Origin: Bacillota bacterium
GTDB taxonomy: Bacteria > Bacillota > Sulfobacillia > Sulfobacillales > Sulfobacillaceae
Direction of reading: 5' to 3'
Length of the DNA: 32,544 nt
Assembly: GCA_021799435.1 (NCBI GenBank)
Contig: JAJZAN010000029.1
Coordinates: forward strand, 1 to 32,544
Shown here: in pieces, positions 16,123-24,836 of the stretch
Position numbering within the stretch: position 1 is the first letter of the stretch
How the letters are laid out: each line of letters starts with the position of its first letter
The notes under the pieces: model-generated
What the model was told of the DNA's origin: nothing
The model's input: only the letters and a program-made list of their open reading frames with translations
Database searches by the model: none
Position numbers and translations under genes: made by a program

Positions 16123-17757
16123 ATGCAGGCATTAAGTCCAATCGCAGAAGTGGCCGAGAAACTTGGCCTTCAACCTTCCGACATCATTCAGTTAGGACCT
16201 CACAAAGCAAAAATTCCTCTGGACATTATCTACCAGGCTCCTCGGCGAGCGAGACTGGTGCTGATGACGTCCATCAATCCGACACCGGCCGGGGAGGGCA
16301 AGACCACCATGTCCGTGGGCATGGCCCAGGCGCTGAGACGCCTCGGAGTGGCGGCCACCGCCGTTCTTCGGGAGCCATCGCTCGGCCCCACCTTTGGCAT
16401 GAAGGGCGGTGCAACAGGCGGCGGCGCCTCGCAGGTACTGCCTGCGACCGACATCAACTTGCACTTTACCGGCGACTTTCACGCCATTACGGCGGCCCAT
16501 AATCTGTTGGCCGCACTTATTGACAACGAGCTCTATCACGGAACCCGGCTCAAGGTTAATCCTAACCGGGTTACTTGGCGGCGGGTCATGGATGTCAACG
16601 ACCGCGCCTTGCGGCACATCGTGATTGGCATGGGTGGCCCCGGACAAGGGGTGATGCGGGAAACCGGGTTTGACATTACCGCGGCTTCAGAAGTTATGGC
16701 GGTTCTCACCATGGCACGGAATTTGGATGATTTGAAGCGGCGGTTGGGACGTATGGTTATCGCTCAAACACCGTCCGGCTTCGTCACGGTGGACGATTTA
16801 AAGGTCCAAGACGCTTTGGCGGCGTTGCTGACCGATGCGCTCATGCCGAACTTGGTGCAAACCACTGAACATACCCCGGTCATCATGCATGGCGGTCCCT
16901 TTGCCAACATTGCCCACGGGTGCAACAGTGTCCTGGCCACAGAAGCGGGACTGCGGCATTCCGACGTGGTCATCACGGAGGCGGGTTTCGGAGCGGACTT
17001 GGGGGCGGAGAAGTTTCTCGACATCAAGGCTCCGGAGGCCGATCTGCATCCCGATATGGCCGTGGTGGTGGTCACTTTGCGAGCCCTGCGACACCATGGG
17101 GGCCAGCCACTGGCCGATATGGCCAAGCCCGACGCCGAAGCCTTGGCGCAGGGCATGGATAATCTCTGGAAGCACATCGAAAATCTGCGTCAATATGGGC
17201 TTCCAGTATTGGTGGGGATTAACCGCCGGGCCGACGACGACCCGGGGGAAATCCGCTGGACCTTGGCTCAGCTTGAAGCTGGAGGCGTGCCGGCGGCGGC
17301 AGCCGACGTGTTTGGGCAGGGTGGGAGCGGCGGGGAAGATCTCGCGCGCCTTATCCAAGAGACGCTGGATCGCGGCACCTCCGATTATCGTCCCCTGTAC
17401 GACAAAGACCTCGGAATCCAGCAAAAAGTGGAGCGGATTGCGACCCGTATATACGGTGCGGCCGGGGTGGAATTTGCCCCCAGTGCCCAGCAGGTGCTGG
17501 CCCGGCTGGAGAAATGGGGAGAGGAAGACCTGCGCGTCTGCATCGCCAAGACACAGTACTCCTTGAGCGACAACCCGGCATTGCTGGGGCGTCCCCGGGA
17601 TTTCGTCCTGCATGTGCGGGACATTGCCCTGGCGCGCGGGGCGGGCTATGTTGTCCCACTGGCTGGCGACATGATCCGCATGCCGGGATTGCCTAAAGAT
17701 CCTCAGGCGTACCACGTCACGGTGGATGACGCAGGCTACATCGAAGGGATTCGTTAG
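16123..17757 (+). CDS. fhs: Formate-tetrahydrofolate ligase
   Basis: Makes 10-formyl-THF from formate, THF and ATP, feeding one-carbon units into purine and other synthesis. It has 544 residues, close to the family's usual 555. The ATP-binding TPAGEGKTT is at 54-62. REPSLGPTFGMKGGA, NLHFTGDFHAI, TEAGFGADLGAEKF and MRMPGLP-type (IRMPGLPKDP) blocks are all in place and in order. ATG 16123 follows GGAGG (16109-16113). It stands alone between the reductase remnant and the ABC-F unit. Nothing else of a Wood-Ljungdahl pathway is visible, so a biosynthetic role is likely. Confidence 0.97.
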   Translation: MQALSPIAEVAEKLGLQPSDIIQLGPHKAKIPLDIIYQAPRRARLVLMTSINPTPAGEGKTTMSVGMAQALRRLGVAATAVLREPSLGPTFGMKGGATGGGASQVLPATDINLHFTGDFHAITAAHNLLAALIDNELYHGTRLKVNPNRVTWRRVMDVNDRALRHIVIGMGGPGQGVMRETGFDITAASEVMAVLTMARNLDDLKRRLGRMVIAQTPSGFVTVDDLKVQDALAALLTDALMPNLVQTTEHTPVIMHGGPFANIAHGCNSVLATEAGLRHSDVVITEAGFGADLGAEKFLDIKAPEADLHPDMAVVVVTLRALRHHGGQPLADMAKPDAEALAQGMDNLWKHIENLRQYGLPVLVGINRRADDDPGEIRWTLAQLEAGGVPAAAADVFGQGGSGGEDLARLIQETLDRGTSDYRPLYDKDLGIQQKVERIATRIYGAAGVEFAPSAQQVLARLEKWGEEDLRVCIAKTQYSLSDNPALLGRPRDFVLHVRDIALARGAGYVVPLAGDMIRMPGLPKDPQAYHVTVDDAGYIEGIR

Positions 17758-17764
17758 ACGGCGG

Positions 17765-17800
17765 GAAGCCCGGTGGGCGCTTGTGCGTCCGGCGGGCTTC
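17765..17800 (+). terminator. Probable terminator hairpin after fhs
   Basis: GAAGCCCG (17765-17772) and CGGGCTTC (17793-17800) pair perfectly, eight bases after the fhs stop. The T tract that follows is weak (TGCT), so termination may be inefficient. The -35 of the next promoter lies in its loop. Confidence 0.6.
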
Positions 17801-17809
17801 TGCTATGAT
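17781..17809 (+). promoter_or_regulatory. Promoter of the ABC-F attenuator unit
   Basis: TGCTATGAT (17801-17809) is an extended -10 with five of six -10 bases. TTGTGC (17781-17786) lies 17 bases upstream as a weak -35. The predicted transcript start near 17816 leaves about ten bases before the leader peptide's ribosome binding site. Confidence 0.6.
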
Positions 17810-17841
17810 CGCGGCATTATGATTGAAGGAGGTTGCGTCCG

Positions 17842-17868
17842 TTGAAGAAGATCCTCGTCGTCTGCTGA
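17842..17868 (+). CDS. Eight-residue leader peptide for ABC-F attenuation
   Basis: AAGGAGG (17826-17832) is followed nine bases later by TTG, AAG, AAG, ATC, CTC, GTC, GTC, TGC, TGA: the peptide MKKILVVC. A strong ribosome binding site on so short an ORF, upstream of a terminator and an ABC-F gene, is the arrangement of ribosome-stalling leaders. GCGTCC (17835-17840), between that site and the start, can pair with GGACGC (17873-17878) just after the stop, so ribosome position would change the folding. Confidence 0.6.
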   Translation: MKKILVVC

Positions 17869-17891
17869 TTCGGGACGCTCCTTGGCAGGAC

Positions 17892-17922
17892 CGCCCCGCT
17901 TGTATGAAGGGGTGATTTTTTT
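17892..17922 (+). terminator. Attenuator hairpin overlapping the ABC-F ribosome binding site
   Basis: CGCCCC (17892-17897) pairs with GGGGTG (17909-17914, one G-T pair). An A and then seven T run right up to the ATG at 17923. The right arm contains AAGGGGTGA, the only ribosome binding site for ABC-F. The same hairpin can therefore stop transcription and hide the translation start. Confidence 0.7.
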
Positions 17923-19317
17923 ATGCGTATTGTGCTTTCTAAGATGTCTTACCAGTACTCCGACCAGCCTTGGCTTTTTGAGAATGTCAGCGCCAGTATT
18001 GAACCTGGAAACCGGGTGGCCGTCATTGGGCCTAACGGGGCCGGTAAGTCTACGCTTCTAAAACTCATCCTCGGCGAGCTTTCCCCCCAAGCCGGTCACA
18101 TACGACAGAATTTTGCTCCGGTGCGGTGCGTCAGCAGTCCCTATGCGGATGGCCAGTCATGGGGGCAGGCAGTCTGGGCGGCGATGACCAGTGCGCTGCT
18201 CTCAGAGCCCGCCCTGTTAGTGCTAGACGAGCCAACCCGTCACTTGGATTTGGCGCATCGCCAGCAACTGGCCGAGTGGCTCAATCGTAAACCCGGGCTC
18301 ACGATACTCTGCGTCAGCCACGACCTCGACTTTTTGGACGCCGTTGCTACCTACACCTGGCACGTGGCTCCGGGATCCTTTCGAGTGGCGTCTTCTGGAC
18401 CGTCCCAATATCTTCAGCAATTGGAGCAGGAGCACGCCGCCTACGCGCGCCGATATGAACAGCAGCAAGCCATGATTAGCCGGCTGGAAGAGGACATTCG
18501 CCAGACCAAAGAGCAGGCCCGGGGGGTAGAGCGGGGAACTATTGACTCCGGTCAGCGTCGCTATGCGAAAAAGGTGGCTAAAAAGGCTCTCTCTCGGGAG
18601 CGGCGATTGGAACACTGGCAGAGGTCGGGAGAATTGCTGGACGCACCTCGGGATGCCCATAGGCTGCGGCACACCTGGGATCACGTCCGGGCCCTGGCGG
18701 GGCCGGTGCTCCGGGTGGAAGACGGAAGCCTCGGATATGGGGCCCCGATTCTCGAGAATATATTTTTAGAAGCCCAGGCCGGGGAGCGGGTGGCTCTGGT
18801 GGGAGACAATGGCACGGGAAAGTCCAGCCTTGTGGAGGCAATATTGGGCCGATTTGCGGGATGGCAGGCGGGACGCTGGCGGACCTTGCGGCAGGCAGGC
18901 TATGTCAGCCAAGTCTTTGGGGAAGGCGAAAGCGGGACGTGCTGGGAGTACTTCCGGGAGCACTCGGCCCTCGGGGATGGGTTCGGTCGGGCATGGCTGC
19001 AGTCCTATGGATTTCAGGAACGCCACCTAGACCAGCCCGTGCAGAGTCTCAGCCACGGCGAGCAAGTCAAATTGCAAATCGCCGCACTGTCTGCGGCTGG
19101 GTGGCCGGTGTTGGCCCTCGATGAGCCAGAACATCATCTGGACTTACCCAGCCTGGAGTCCGTGTCCCAGGGCCTTTCAGGATATCCGGGAACCCTGCTG
19201 GTGATTTCCCATCAACCCCGGTTTCTACAGCAGCTGGGCATCACTACGGTGTGGCGCACAGCCAGGAAGAGTGTTGAGGTGGAACGGCAGGACACCGAGC
19301 GCAAGATCGAGTACTAG
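17923..19317 (+). CDS. ABC-F ATPase (ribosome-protection type), shortened first domain
   Basis: The 464-residue soluble protein has two ATPase domains and no membrane segment. Domain 1: Walker A GPNGAGKS (36-43), degenerate signature ADGQ (75-78, in place of SGGQ), Walker B LLVLDEP (98-104), His133. A charged linker (about 160-250, rich in Gln, Glu, Arg and Lys) matches the ribosome-reaching interdomain arm. Domain 2: Walker A GDNGTGKS (294-301), signature SLSHGEQ (375-381), Walker B LALDEP (397-402). Domain 1 has only about 55 residues between Walker A and B, much shorter than usual. ABC-F proteins act at the ribosomal E site, and many displace antibiotics. The attenuator supports an antibiotic-resistance role, but the drug class cannot be read. 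Confidence 0.88.
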   Translation: MRIVLSKMSYQYSDQPWLFENVSASIEPGNRVAVIGPNGAGKSTLLKLILGELSPQAGHIRQNFAPVRCVSSPYADGQSWGQAVWAAMTSALLSEPALLVLDEPTRHLDLAHRQQLAEWLNRKPGLTILCVSHDLDFLDAVATYTWHVAPGSFRVASSGPSQYLQQLEQEHAAYARRYEQQQAMISRLEEDIRQTKEQARGVERGTIDSGQRRYAKKVAKKALSRERRLEHWQRSGELLDAPRDAHRLRHTWDHVRALAGPVLRVEDGSLGYGAPILENIFLEAQAGERVALVGDNGTGKSSLVEAILGRFAGWQAGRWRTLRQAGYVSQVFGEGESGTCWEYFREHSALGDGFGRAWLQSYGFQERHLDQPVQSLSHGEQVKLQIAALSAAGWPVLALDEPEHHLDLPSLESVSQGLSGYPGTLLVISHQPRFLQQLGITTVWRTARKSVEVERQDTERKIEY

Positions 19318-19528
19318 CCCCCGCCTTTCCTTTAGGAGAGGAACAAGGTCGACTAAGTCCGCGCGGGATTGCTTGGCCGTGTGTTTTGAGCCCAGGGTAT
19401 TCAGCGGTCCAGCGGGCGGCCTAGGTCTCGGTCACTGGGTGAAATCCAAAATCCTCCATATGGGTCGGCCAAACACCTTTTGCATTGCCGGTCGTAGCAT
19501 ACCGCAACGCTGAAAGGAGGGCTCGACG

Positions 19529-21018
19529 ATGGGAATTACGCTGGGTCAGCTCTTCGCGGGATTGCCGTGCCGCGGACTGGACTCGACCGTAGGGGGGATG
19601 GTGGTTCGCCACATCACGCAAGACTCCCGGCAAGTTGGGTTGGACACGCTATTTGTGGCGCTCTCGGGCGGGAAGCACGACGGGATGCGTTTTGCTCCAG
19701 ATGCGGCGTCGCGTGGGGCGGTCGCGGTGCTTGCCCCGCGGAATCCGACCGAGGAGGAGCGGGCACGGTGTGATGGGGTCGTGTGGATTGTCGCGGAAAA
19801 GTCCCGGGAGATGCTCCCAGAGCTGGCAGCACGGGTGTACGGCTATCCCGCTCGCCGTTTACGGCTGCACGCCGTGACCGGCACCAACGGGAAGACCACC
19901 ACGGCTTATATGCTGTCCCACATACGGACGGAGTGGGGTCGGCGAACCGCTTTTTGGACGACTAATTCGGTGGAGGGCATCGCCATGCCCTATCGACCGC
20001 CTATGACCCCCCCATGCTCCCGATCTGCAGAGATTCCTGGCCGAGGCGCTGGACATGGGAGCTCAGGACGTGGTGGTGGAGGTGTCGTCCCATGCGCTGC
20101 AATTAAATCGAATTGGCGGCCTGAGCTTCCGCACCGGAGCCATCACCAACATCACACCCGATCATTTGGACTTTCACGGTACCTTTGGACGCGTATGTGG
20201 AGACGAAGGCCTCGCTCATGCAGTACTTGTCCGTGGATGGCTCAATCGCCCTGAACGCAGACGACGCGCGGGTGGCAGGATTGGCCGCGCGTTCTCCGGT
20301 TAGAGTAATCAGGTTTGGGTTTGATCCCACAGCCGATGTGCGGGCGGAGATTCTGGAGCTAGCCCCAGCCTTCAGCCGATGGCGCTGGTTCCATGAAGGG
20401 CGCCTCCAAGGGGAGATGGTGCTGCCCATTCCGGGACGCCACAATATCCAGAATGCGCTGGCTGCGTTGTCCATGGCACTGGACGTAGGGGTGGACGTTC
20501 AGTCGGCGGCCAGGGCTTTGGAAAATTTTGTGCAGGCTCCTCGGCGTCTGGAAACGGTCACTGTGGGCGACATCACCCTGGTGTCCGATGTGGCCATGAA
20601 TCGGGCGAGCTACGACGCCGTGATGCAATTCATCGTGGAATTGAAAAGGCCGGTCGTGGTCGTGAATGCGATTCGCGGCGATCGCGGCACGGGCGTCAAT
20701 CGAGACATTGCAGGGGGCTGGAGTACCCGCATCGGATTCGTCCCGATGATCGTGACCTTGAGCCGTCAGCATGTGGACCGAATGCCGGTCGACTATCGAG
20801 TCCGACCTGAAGAAACAGAGGCCTTTCTGGTTGCTGCTGCTCGACGGGGACTGGCCGTGGAGTTGTTTACGGAATTACCCGCGGCACTGGACGCCGCCCG
20901 GGGGCGGATCGCTCCGGGCGGCGTCCTGTTGCTTTTGGGAACGTTTGGCATGGATGACGGGTTGGCATTGGCCGAGCAGATCCTGCGACAAGAAGTCGTT
21001 AATCGAACACGCTCATAA
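19529..21018 (+). pseudogene. MurE-like Mur ligase broken by two single-base insertions
   Basis: Reading across two frameshifts gives a protein of about 495 residues, the normal MurE length. Frame 1 (19529-about 20010) has DSR near residue 32, and TGTNGKTT (117-124) for ATP. One extra base in a seven-C run (20007-20013) shifts to a frame with [22 protein letters not shown] and [10 protein letters not shown]. One extra T (20184-20186) shifts to the last frame with [10 protein letters not shown] (the carbamylated Lys) through to 21018. The C-terminal domain lacks the DNPR motif that selects diaminopimelate, and the usual YAHTP is replaced. Its amino-acid substrate, or even its role in cell-wall synthesis, is thus uncertain. 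AAGGAGG lies ten bases before ATG 19529. No other cell-wall genes are nearby. Either a decayed paralogue or an intact gene with homopolymer sequence errors. Confidence 0.8.
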
Positions 21019-21460
21019 CCACATGGGCATCTTCCCGATTCCCGAACCCGCCCGGAATGTAGGCCACCCGCTGCCACCCGATTCCTTCCAGTACGGCCAA
21101 TTGCGCATGGTTGGAAGTCCGCACTTCCCCGAGGAATGCCCGGGCGCCTGCGTCTCGGGCCCACGGCACAGCCGCGCTAAGGACAAAGGTGGCTAGTCCC
21201 TGGCGGCGGTCGTGGGGATCCGTGACGTTCGCCAGCACATGGGCATAGGGGCCGATCACTTCGAAGCCGAAGTAGGCGATGACGCGGGTGCCGTCGCGCA
21301 CCGCCAGGAAGCGGGTGCCAGGTGCATGATGCTTGCGAGTGAGTTCGGTTAGAAGCATAGGTTCCGGAAACACCGCCCGCTCCAGCTCTGCAATCTGCGG
21401 CAAGTCGTCGACCTGCAAGGGACCGACGTGATAGTGGCACGGTACTGCGTCGTATTTCAT
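20999..21460 (-). CDS. GNAT acetyltransferase, RimI-like
   Basis: A 153-residue single-domain N-acetyltransferase. The acetyl-CoA loop is DRRQGLA (84-90) at the start of the third GNAT helix, after the strand HVLANVTD. The N-terminal IAELERAVFPEP resembles RimI-type protein-alanine acetyltransferases, but the substrate cannot be fixed. ATG 21460 follows a GAGGGG site. The gene converges with the MurE-like gene and overlaps its end by 20 bases. Confidence 0.82.
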   Translation of the reverse strand: MKYDAVPCHYHVGPLQVDDLPQIAELERAVFPEPMLLTELTRKHHAPGTRFLAVRDGTRVIAYFGFEVIGPYAHVLANVTDPHDRRQGLATFVLSAAVPWARDAGARAFLGEVRTSNHAQLAVLEGIGWQRVAYIPGGFGNREDAHVVMSVFD

Positions 21461-21480
21461 GGTAACCCCTCAACCCCCAC

Positions 21481-22680
21481 ATGCGTCACGCTGGCTGGGA
21501 TAGCCAGTTGGAACATTCCGGAGCCGAAGCCGTGGTGTCCGACGACCCAGACGCCGTGGCGCGCATGACGAAGCCTCACCGATACTGGCTTGCGTGGTCA
21601 TCCTTGGACAGCAGTATGACATCGCCATTTCCGCTAGCGGTGTCGTCTCGCGATCGTGTGGGTATCCTTTACACCTCTGGAACCACCGGTGTGCCAAAGG
21701 GGGCCTGGCATACCCACGAGACCTTGTGGGGCTGGAACCACAGTTTAGTCGCATCGGTGGGGATTACCCCGGATGATTGTATTGTTAACCCGTACCCGTT
21801 GTTCCATATGGGCGGAATCGGATTCACCATGGCTGCGCTGCAAGCTGGAGGGTCAGTTGTGCTGGAGACGCCCTTTGATCCGTCCCACCTGGTGCGAAGC
21901 ACCCGTGTTTGGAATGGAACAATTGCCTTCATGGTGCCGACGATGGTGCAGGCTGTTCTCGACCTCTGCAGTGAGGAACGCGACGCCCTGCGTAACTCGG
22001 TCCTGCGGCATCTGGTGACCACCAGTGCTCCGCTGCTGACCGGGACGCGCCGCGAGATGGCCGGGGTGTGGCCAAAAATACCTGTGTCCGTTCTATACTC
22101 CGCAACTGAAGCGATTTTCTCGCTGCTGCGGCGGGAGGAACGGGAGGCTCCGCTTTGTGTCGGCCGCCCGGCATTCGGGAGTGGTATCACCGTGCTGGAT
22201 GAGGCGCGACAACCGTCTCCTGTTGGTGTGCCTGGCACTGTCTACGTGCGGGGAGTGAGCATATTCTCGGGCTACCACCGGGCGCCCGAACAGTTCGATG
22301 CTTGGTGCGATGACTGGCTGACATGCTTTGACTATGGATACGTGGACGAGGACGGTTATCTATATTTGGTGGATCGGGAGAAGGATTTGATTAACTCGGG
22401 CGGTGAGAAGATATCCTCGCTGGTAATCGAGAACGTCCTGCGGACCCGTCCCAATATCAAGGAAGTCGGAGTGGTTGGCATTCCCGATAAGTATTGGGGG
22501 GAAGCCGTCCATGCCGTGGTGGTTCCCAGAGCGCCAGGGCTGACAGCAGCAGATGTGCAGGCTTTTGCCCGCCTTCACCTGCCAGCATATCAGGTGCCCA
22601 AGACCGTTGCTTTCCTGGAAAGCCTGCCGAAGACCCCGACTGGGAAGGTTCTCAAGCGAGTTCTGCGGGAGAGGCCATAG
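21481..22680 (+). pseudogene. 5'-truncated AMP-forming acyl-CoA ligase
   Basis: The 399 residues cover a ligase from just before the P-loop to the normal C terminus. Motifs: YTSGTTGVPKG (64-74), the A5-type YSATE, DYGYVDEDGYLYLVDREKD (A7/A8), the hinge NSGGEKISS and the catalytic Lys389 in PTGKVLKR. Family members have roughly 100 more N-terminal residues; here the frame begins at LEHSGAEAVV, normally about residue 100. Bases upstream belong to the opposite-strand acetyltransferase, and ATG 21481 has no ribosome binding site. It is therefore probably a remnant whose 5' end was lost by deletion or replaced by the acetyltransferase gene. The active-site part is intact. Original substrate unknown (medium-chain or aromatic acids are typical). 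Confidence 0.8.
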
Positions 22681-22767
22681 CAGAGAGGGACCTTTTTCTC
22701 GCGGCTGCTGACGCATTCGCGATACAATGGGGAAAACCCGCTGCGGTGAGGGAGGCCAACCGGTCCG

Positions 22768-23685
22768 ATGCCAGGCAAGTATCGCGGTGCCATGTTGATG
22801 GCGAGCGCTGCCAGCATATGGGGCAGCATGTACGTGGTCAGCAAAATGGTGCTGGGCTCGGTTGCGCCGATCGCTTTGGTTTGGCTGCGGTATCTCGTGG
22901 CGCTCTTGGCGTTTGTGTTGCTAGGCCTGATCACCCGCCCAGGGTGGAGATTGCCGCGCCGGCACTGGTTTCTCATCGCTGCCATCGGCGCCGTAGGATA
23001 CGGCGTGTCCATTTGGGCCCAGTTTCTGGGGACCCAGCTAACTACGGCGCAGATGGGTGCGGTGGTTACGGCGGCCACGCCGGCATTCATGGTCATATTT
23101 GGGCGGCTTATTCTCGGTGAACGCATTACTCTCGGGCGGATCGCGGCGGTGGTTCTCGCCACCCTAGGGATTCTGTTGGTGATCGGATTTCAAGGAGTCG
23201 CGGTCGGGAAACTGGCTGGCGGGTTGGTGCTGCTTCTCGCAGCTGTTACCTGGGCCTTGATGTCCGTGCTAGTCAAGCGCGTGCCGTTGGACTATTCGCC
23301 TTTGGTGGTTACGACCTACGCCATGGGAGTGGCTTTCGTGCTGGTGACCCCTCTGGCCTTGCCCCAGTTGCCGGCATTATCCTTGGTGCTTCACCGGCCC
23401 ACACTCTGGGGCGGTATTCTCTATCTCGGAACCGTATCTACGGCGGGAGCCTTTTATCTGTGGAACCGCGGTCTGCAACTTATCGATGCAGCGGGAAACG
23501 GCGGGCTGTATTTTTTCTTTCAACCGTTGGTGGGCGCGCTGCTTGGCTGGCTGATGCTGGGTGAGACAGTGGGGTGGGGCTTCGGGTTCGGAGCGGCGCT
23601 GATCCTCATAGGAGTGGGCCTGACGATCAAAGGAGTGGGATCGGGAAATGGTCGCTCCGCTTTGCCAAGACCCTGCAATGACTAA
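22768..23685 (+). CDS. EamA/DMT-family membrane exporter
   Basis: The 305-residue protein has ten predicted helices arranged as two five-helix EamA repeats (about 8-140 and 148-292). The first starts ASIWGSMYVVSKMVLG and has TAATPAFMVIFGRLILGE. The second has the matching AVTWALMSVLVK and FFQPLVGALLGWLMLGE. Members export amino acids or other metabolites; the substrate cannot be inferred. ATG 22768 follows GAGGGAGG. TACAAT (22723-22728) may be a -10 but lacks a good -35. Confidence 0.9.
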   Translation: MPGKYRGAMLMASAASIWGSMYVVSKMVLGSVAPIALVWLRYLVALLAFVLLGLITRPGWRLPRRHWFLIAAIGAVGYGVSIWAQFLGTQLTTAQMGAVVTAATPAFMVIFGRLILGERITLGRIAAVVLATLGILLVIGFQGVAVGKLAGGLVLLLAAVTWALMSVLVKRVPLDYSPLVVTTYAMGVAFVLVTPLALPQLPALSLVLHRPTLWGGILYLGTVSTAGAFYLWNRGLQLIDAAGNGGLYFFFQPLVGALLGWLMLGETVGWGFGFGAALILIGVGLTIKGVGSGNGRSALPRPCND

Positions 23686-23718
23686 ACCGACTGAGTGTAA
23701 CGCTCAAGGAGGTGCCTG

Positions 23719-24231
23719 ATGCCAAAAGTTATCGTACTGGTGGGACCTAAAGGAGCCGGCAAGTCGACCATTGGCAACTTGTTGGAGAGCGCGCTGGGTG
23801 TTCGGTTTGTTCGGGTCGAGCCGATATTCTTGTCCGTCTAGGACGCGCTGGGCGGGACGCATCCTGACTACGAACGTCAAGGTTTTGAGTCCGTCTTGGA
23901 GGCTCTCCAGAGCGAACTCGAGCAGGTAGACGTGATTTGCTTTGAGTCTACAGGGGCCTCTCGTTATACGGAGTGGCTGCTCCGTGAGCTAGGCACATTG
24001 GCCACGGTTCTTCCGGTCCGCGTGATCGCTGACAATGCTCAGTGTCTCGAGCAGATTCACCAGCGCGACGCATCCAGTCATATCCCAGTCTCCGACGACC
24101 GCATTTCGCTCATTAACGAAGTCGCTCTGGCCGTGCAACTGCCGTGGGCCGCGCAAATTGACAATGGCGGCCTCTTTGATCCAAACACCATCGTGCGCCA
24201 CATTCAGTCCGTCTTGACCGAGAATGCCTAA
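23719..24231 (+). pseudogene. Small P-loop kinase with in-frame TAG at codon 41
   Basis: ATG 23719 follows AAGGAGG (23705-23711) by seven bases and opens with GPKGAGKST (9-17), a kinase Walker A. The frame stops at TAG 23839-23841 and then remains open for 129 more codons to the TAA ending at 24231. That stretch carries coherent sequence such as VDVICFESTGASRYTEWLL (probable Walker B and substrate region). The full length would be 170 residues, the size of a shikimate-kinase-like or AAA18 ATPase. The TAG could come from TGG or CAG by one transition. As written, only a 40-residue stub is made. I do not know the substrate. Confidence 0.75.
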
Positions 24232-24294
24232 CCGATCTGTTCAGTGAAGATCATGGGGGACTATCCCCCCCAAAAACATTCCTCGCTCTGGGAG

Positions 24295-24325
24295 TGCCAG
24301 GTCATCATGGTCTGGTGACCTGGCA
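24295..24325. repeat. Perfect ten-base inverted repeat
   Basis: TGCCAGGTCA (24295-24304) and TGACCTGGCA (24316-24325) flank an 11-base spacer. No T run follows on either strand. It could be an operator or an RNA hairpin; no adjacent intact gene claims it. The remaining sequence from 24232 to 24491 shows no gene I trust. Confidence 0.5.
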
Positions 24326-24491
24326 TGAGCCTCGCTGTGAAAGAAAGGGATTTCCTTTGTGCTGGATATTTTAGGCGGCTGGACTGGTGCGGGCCAGCGG
24401 CCGTCGCATACGCGAGTGGGTACGCCCCCGAAGCTGGGCTGCGGACGGAGGCGCATCATGGCAGGGACAGATGGGTAAGACCTTTCCTGTG

Positions 24492-24836
24492 TCAGGTGGG
24501 AGAGGCCAGGCAAAGTTCCTTGGGGCTCTTTTGGTGAGGTCCTGCAGGGTTAGGCCGGGATCGGTTGGCGGCGACGCCCGGGTGGTACCCGGCGAATACC
24601 CAGTCCAAAGCGACGTGGTGGCATTCGTGGGTGAGGGTATTTTCCAGACCAGTCGTTAGGGAAGAAGTCTCGGGATTCACAAAGAGCAACAATGGGTATC
24701 GATGATAGACCCCGACACTCCCTGGGCACTCGGCGGGCCGCATCCAACTCGGCTCCGGCAAAGGGACGATGGACACTGTCAACCGGGCCGAATAATCGGC
24801 CTCGTTGCTCCAATGTCGCTTTCCCCTGCGCCGCAA
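24492..24836 (-). pseudogene. Remnant of a DUF2268-type zinc protease
   Basis: On the minus strand a 114-codon frame contains SVGVYHRYPLLLFVNPE and then LTHECHHVALDWVF. HExxH-type zinc-binding sequence (HECHH) following a short hydrophobic strand is how DUF2268 predicted proteases look. Upstream and downstream parts of the domain are missing in this frame; a piece of downstream-like sequence (GLTLQDL) appears in another frame. I find no ribosome binding site at ATG 24836. It is most likely a decayed fragment; the family call is tentative. Confidence 0.4.

Noticed and set aside
16798-17715. 305-codon open frame on the minus strand
   Set aside because: It is antisense to formate-THF ligase, with no ribosome binding site or recognisable domain.
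22700-22728. TACAAT as promoter of the DMT exporter
   Set aside because: The -10 match is good but the sequence 17 bases upstream has no -35 character and there is no extended -10 TG.
24255-24270. GGGGGA/TCCCCC hairpin as a terminator for the P-loop kinase
   Set aside because: The stem is followed by C and A, not T, on the plus strand; it is at most a low-complexity fold.
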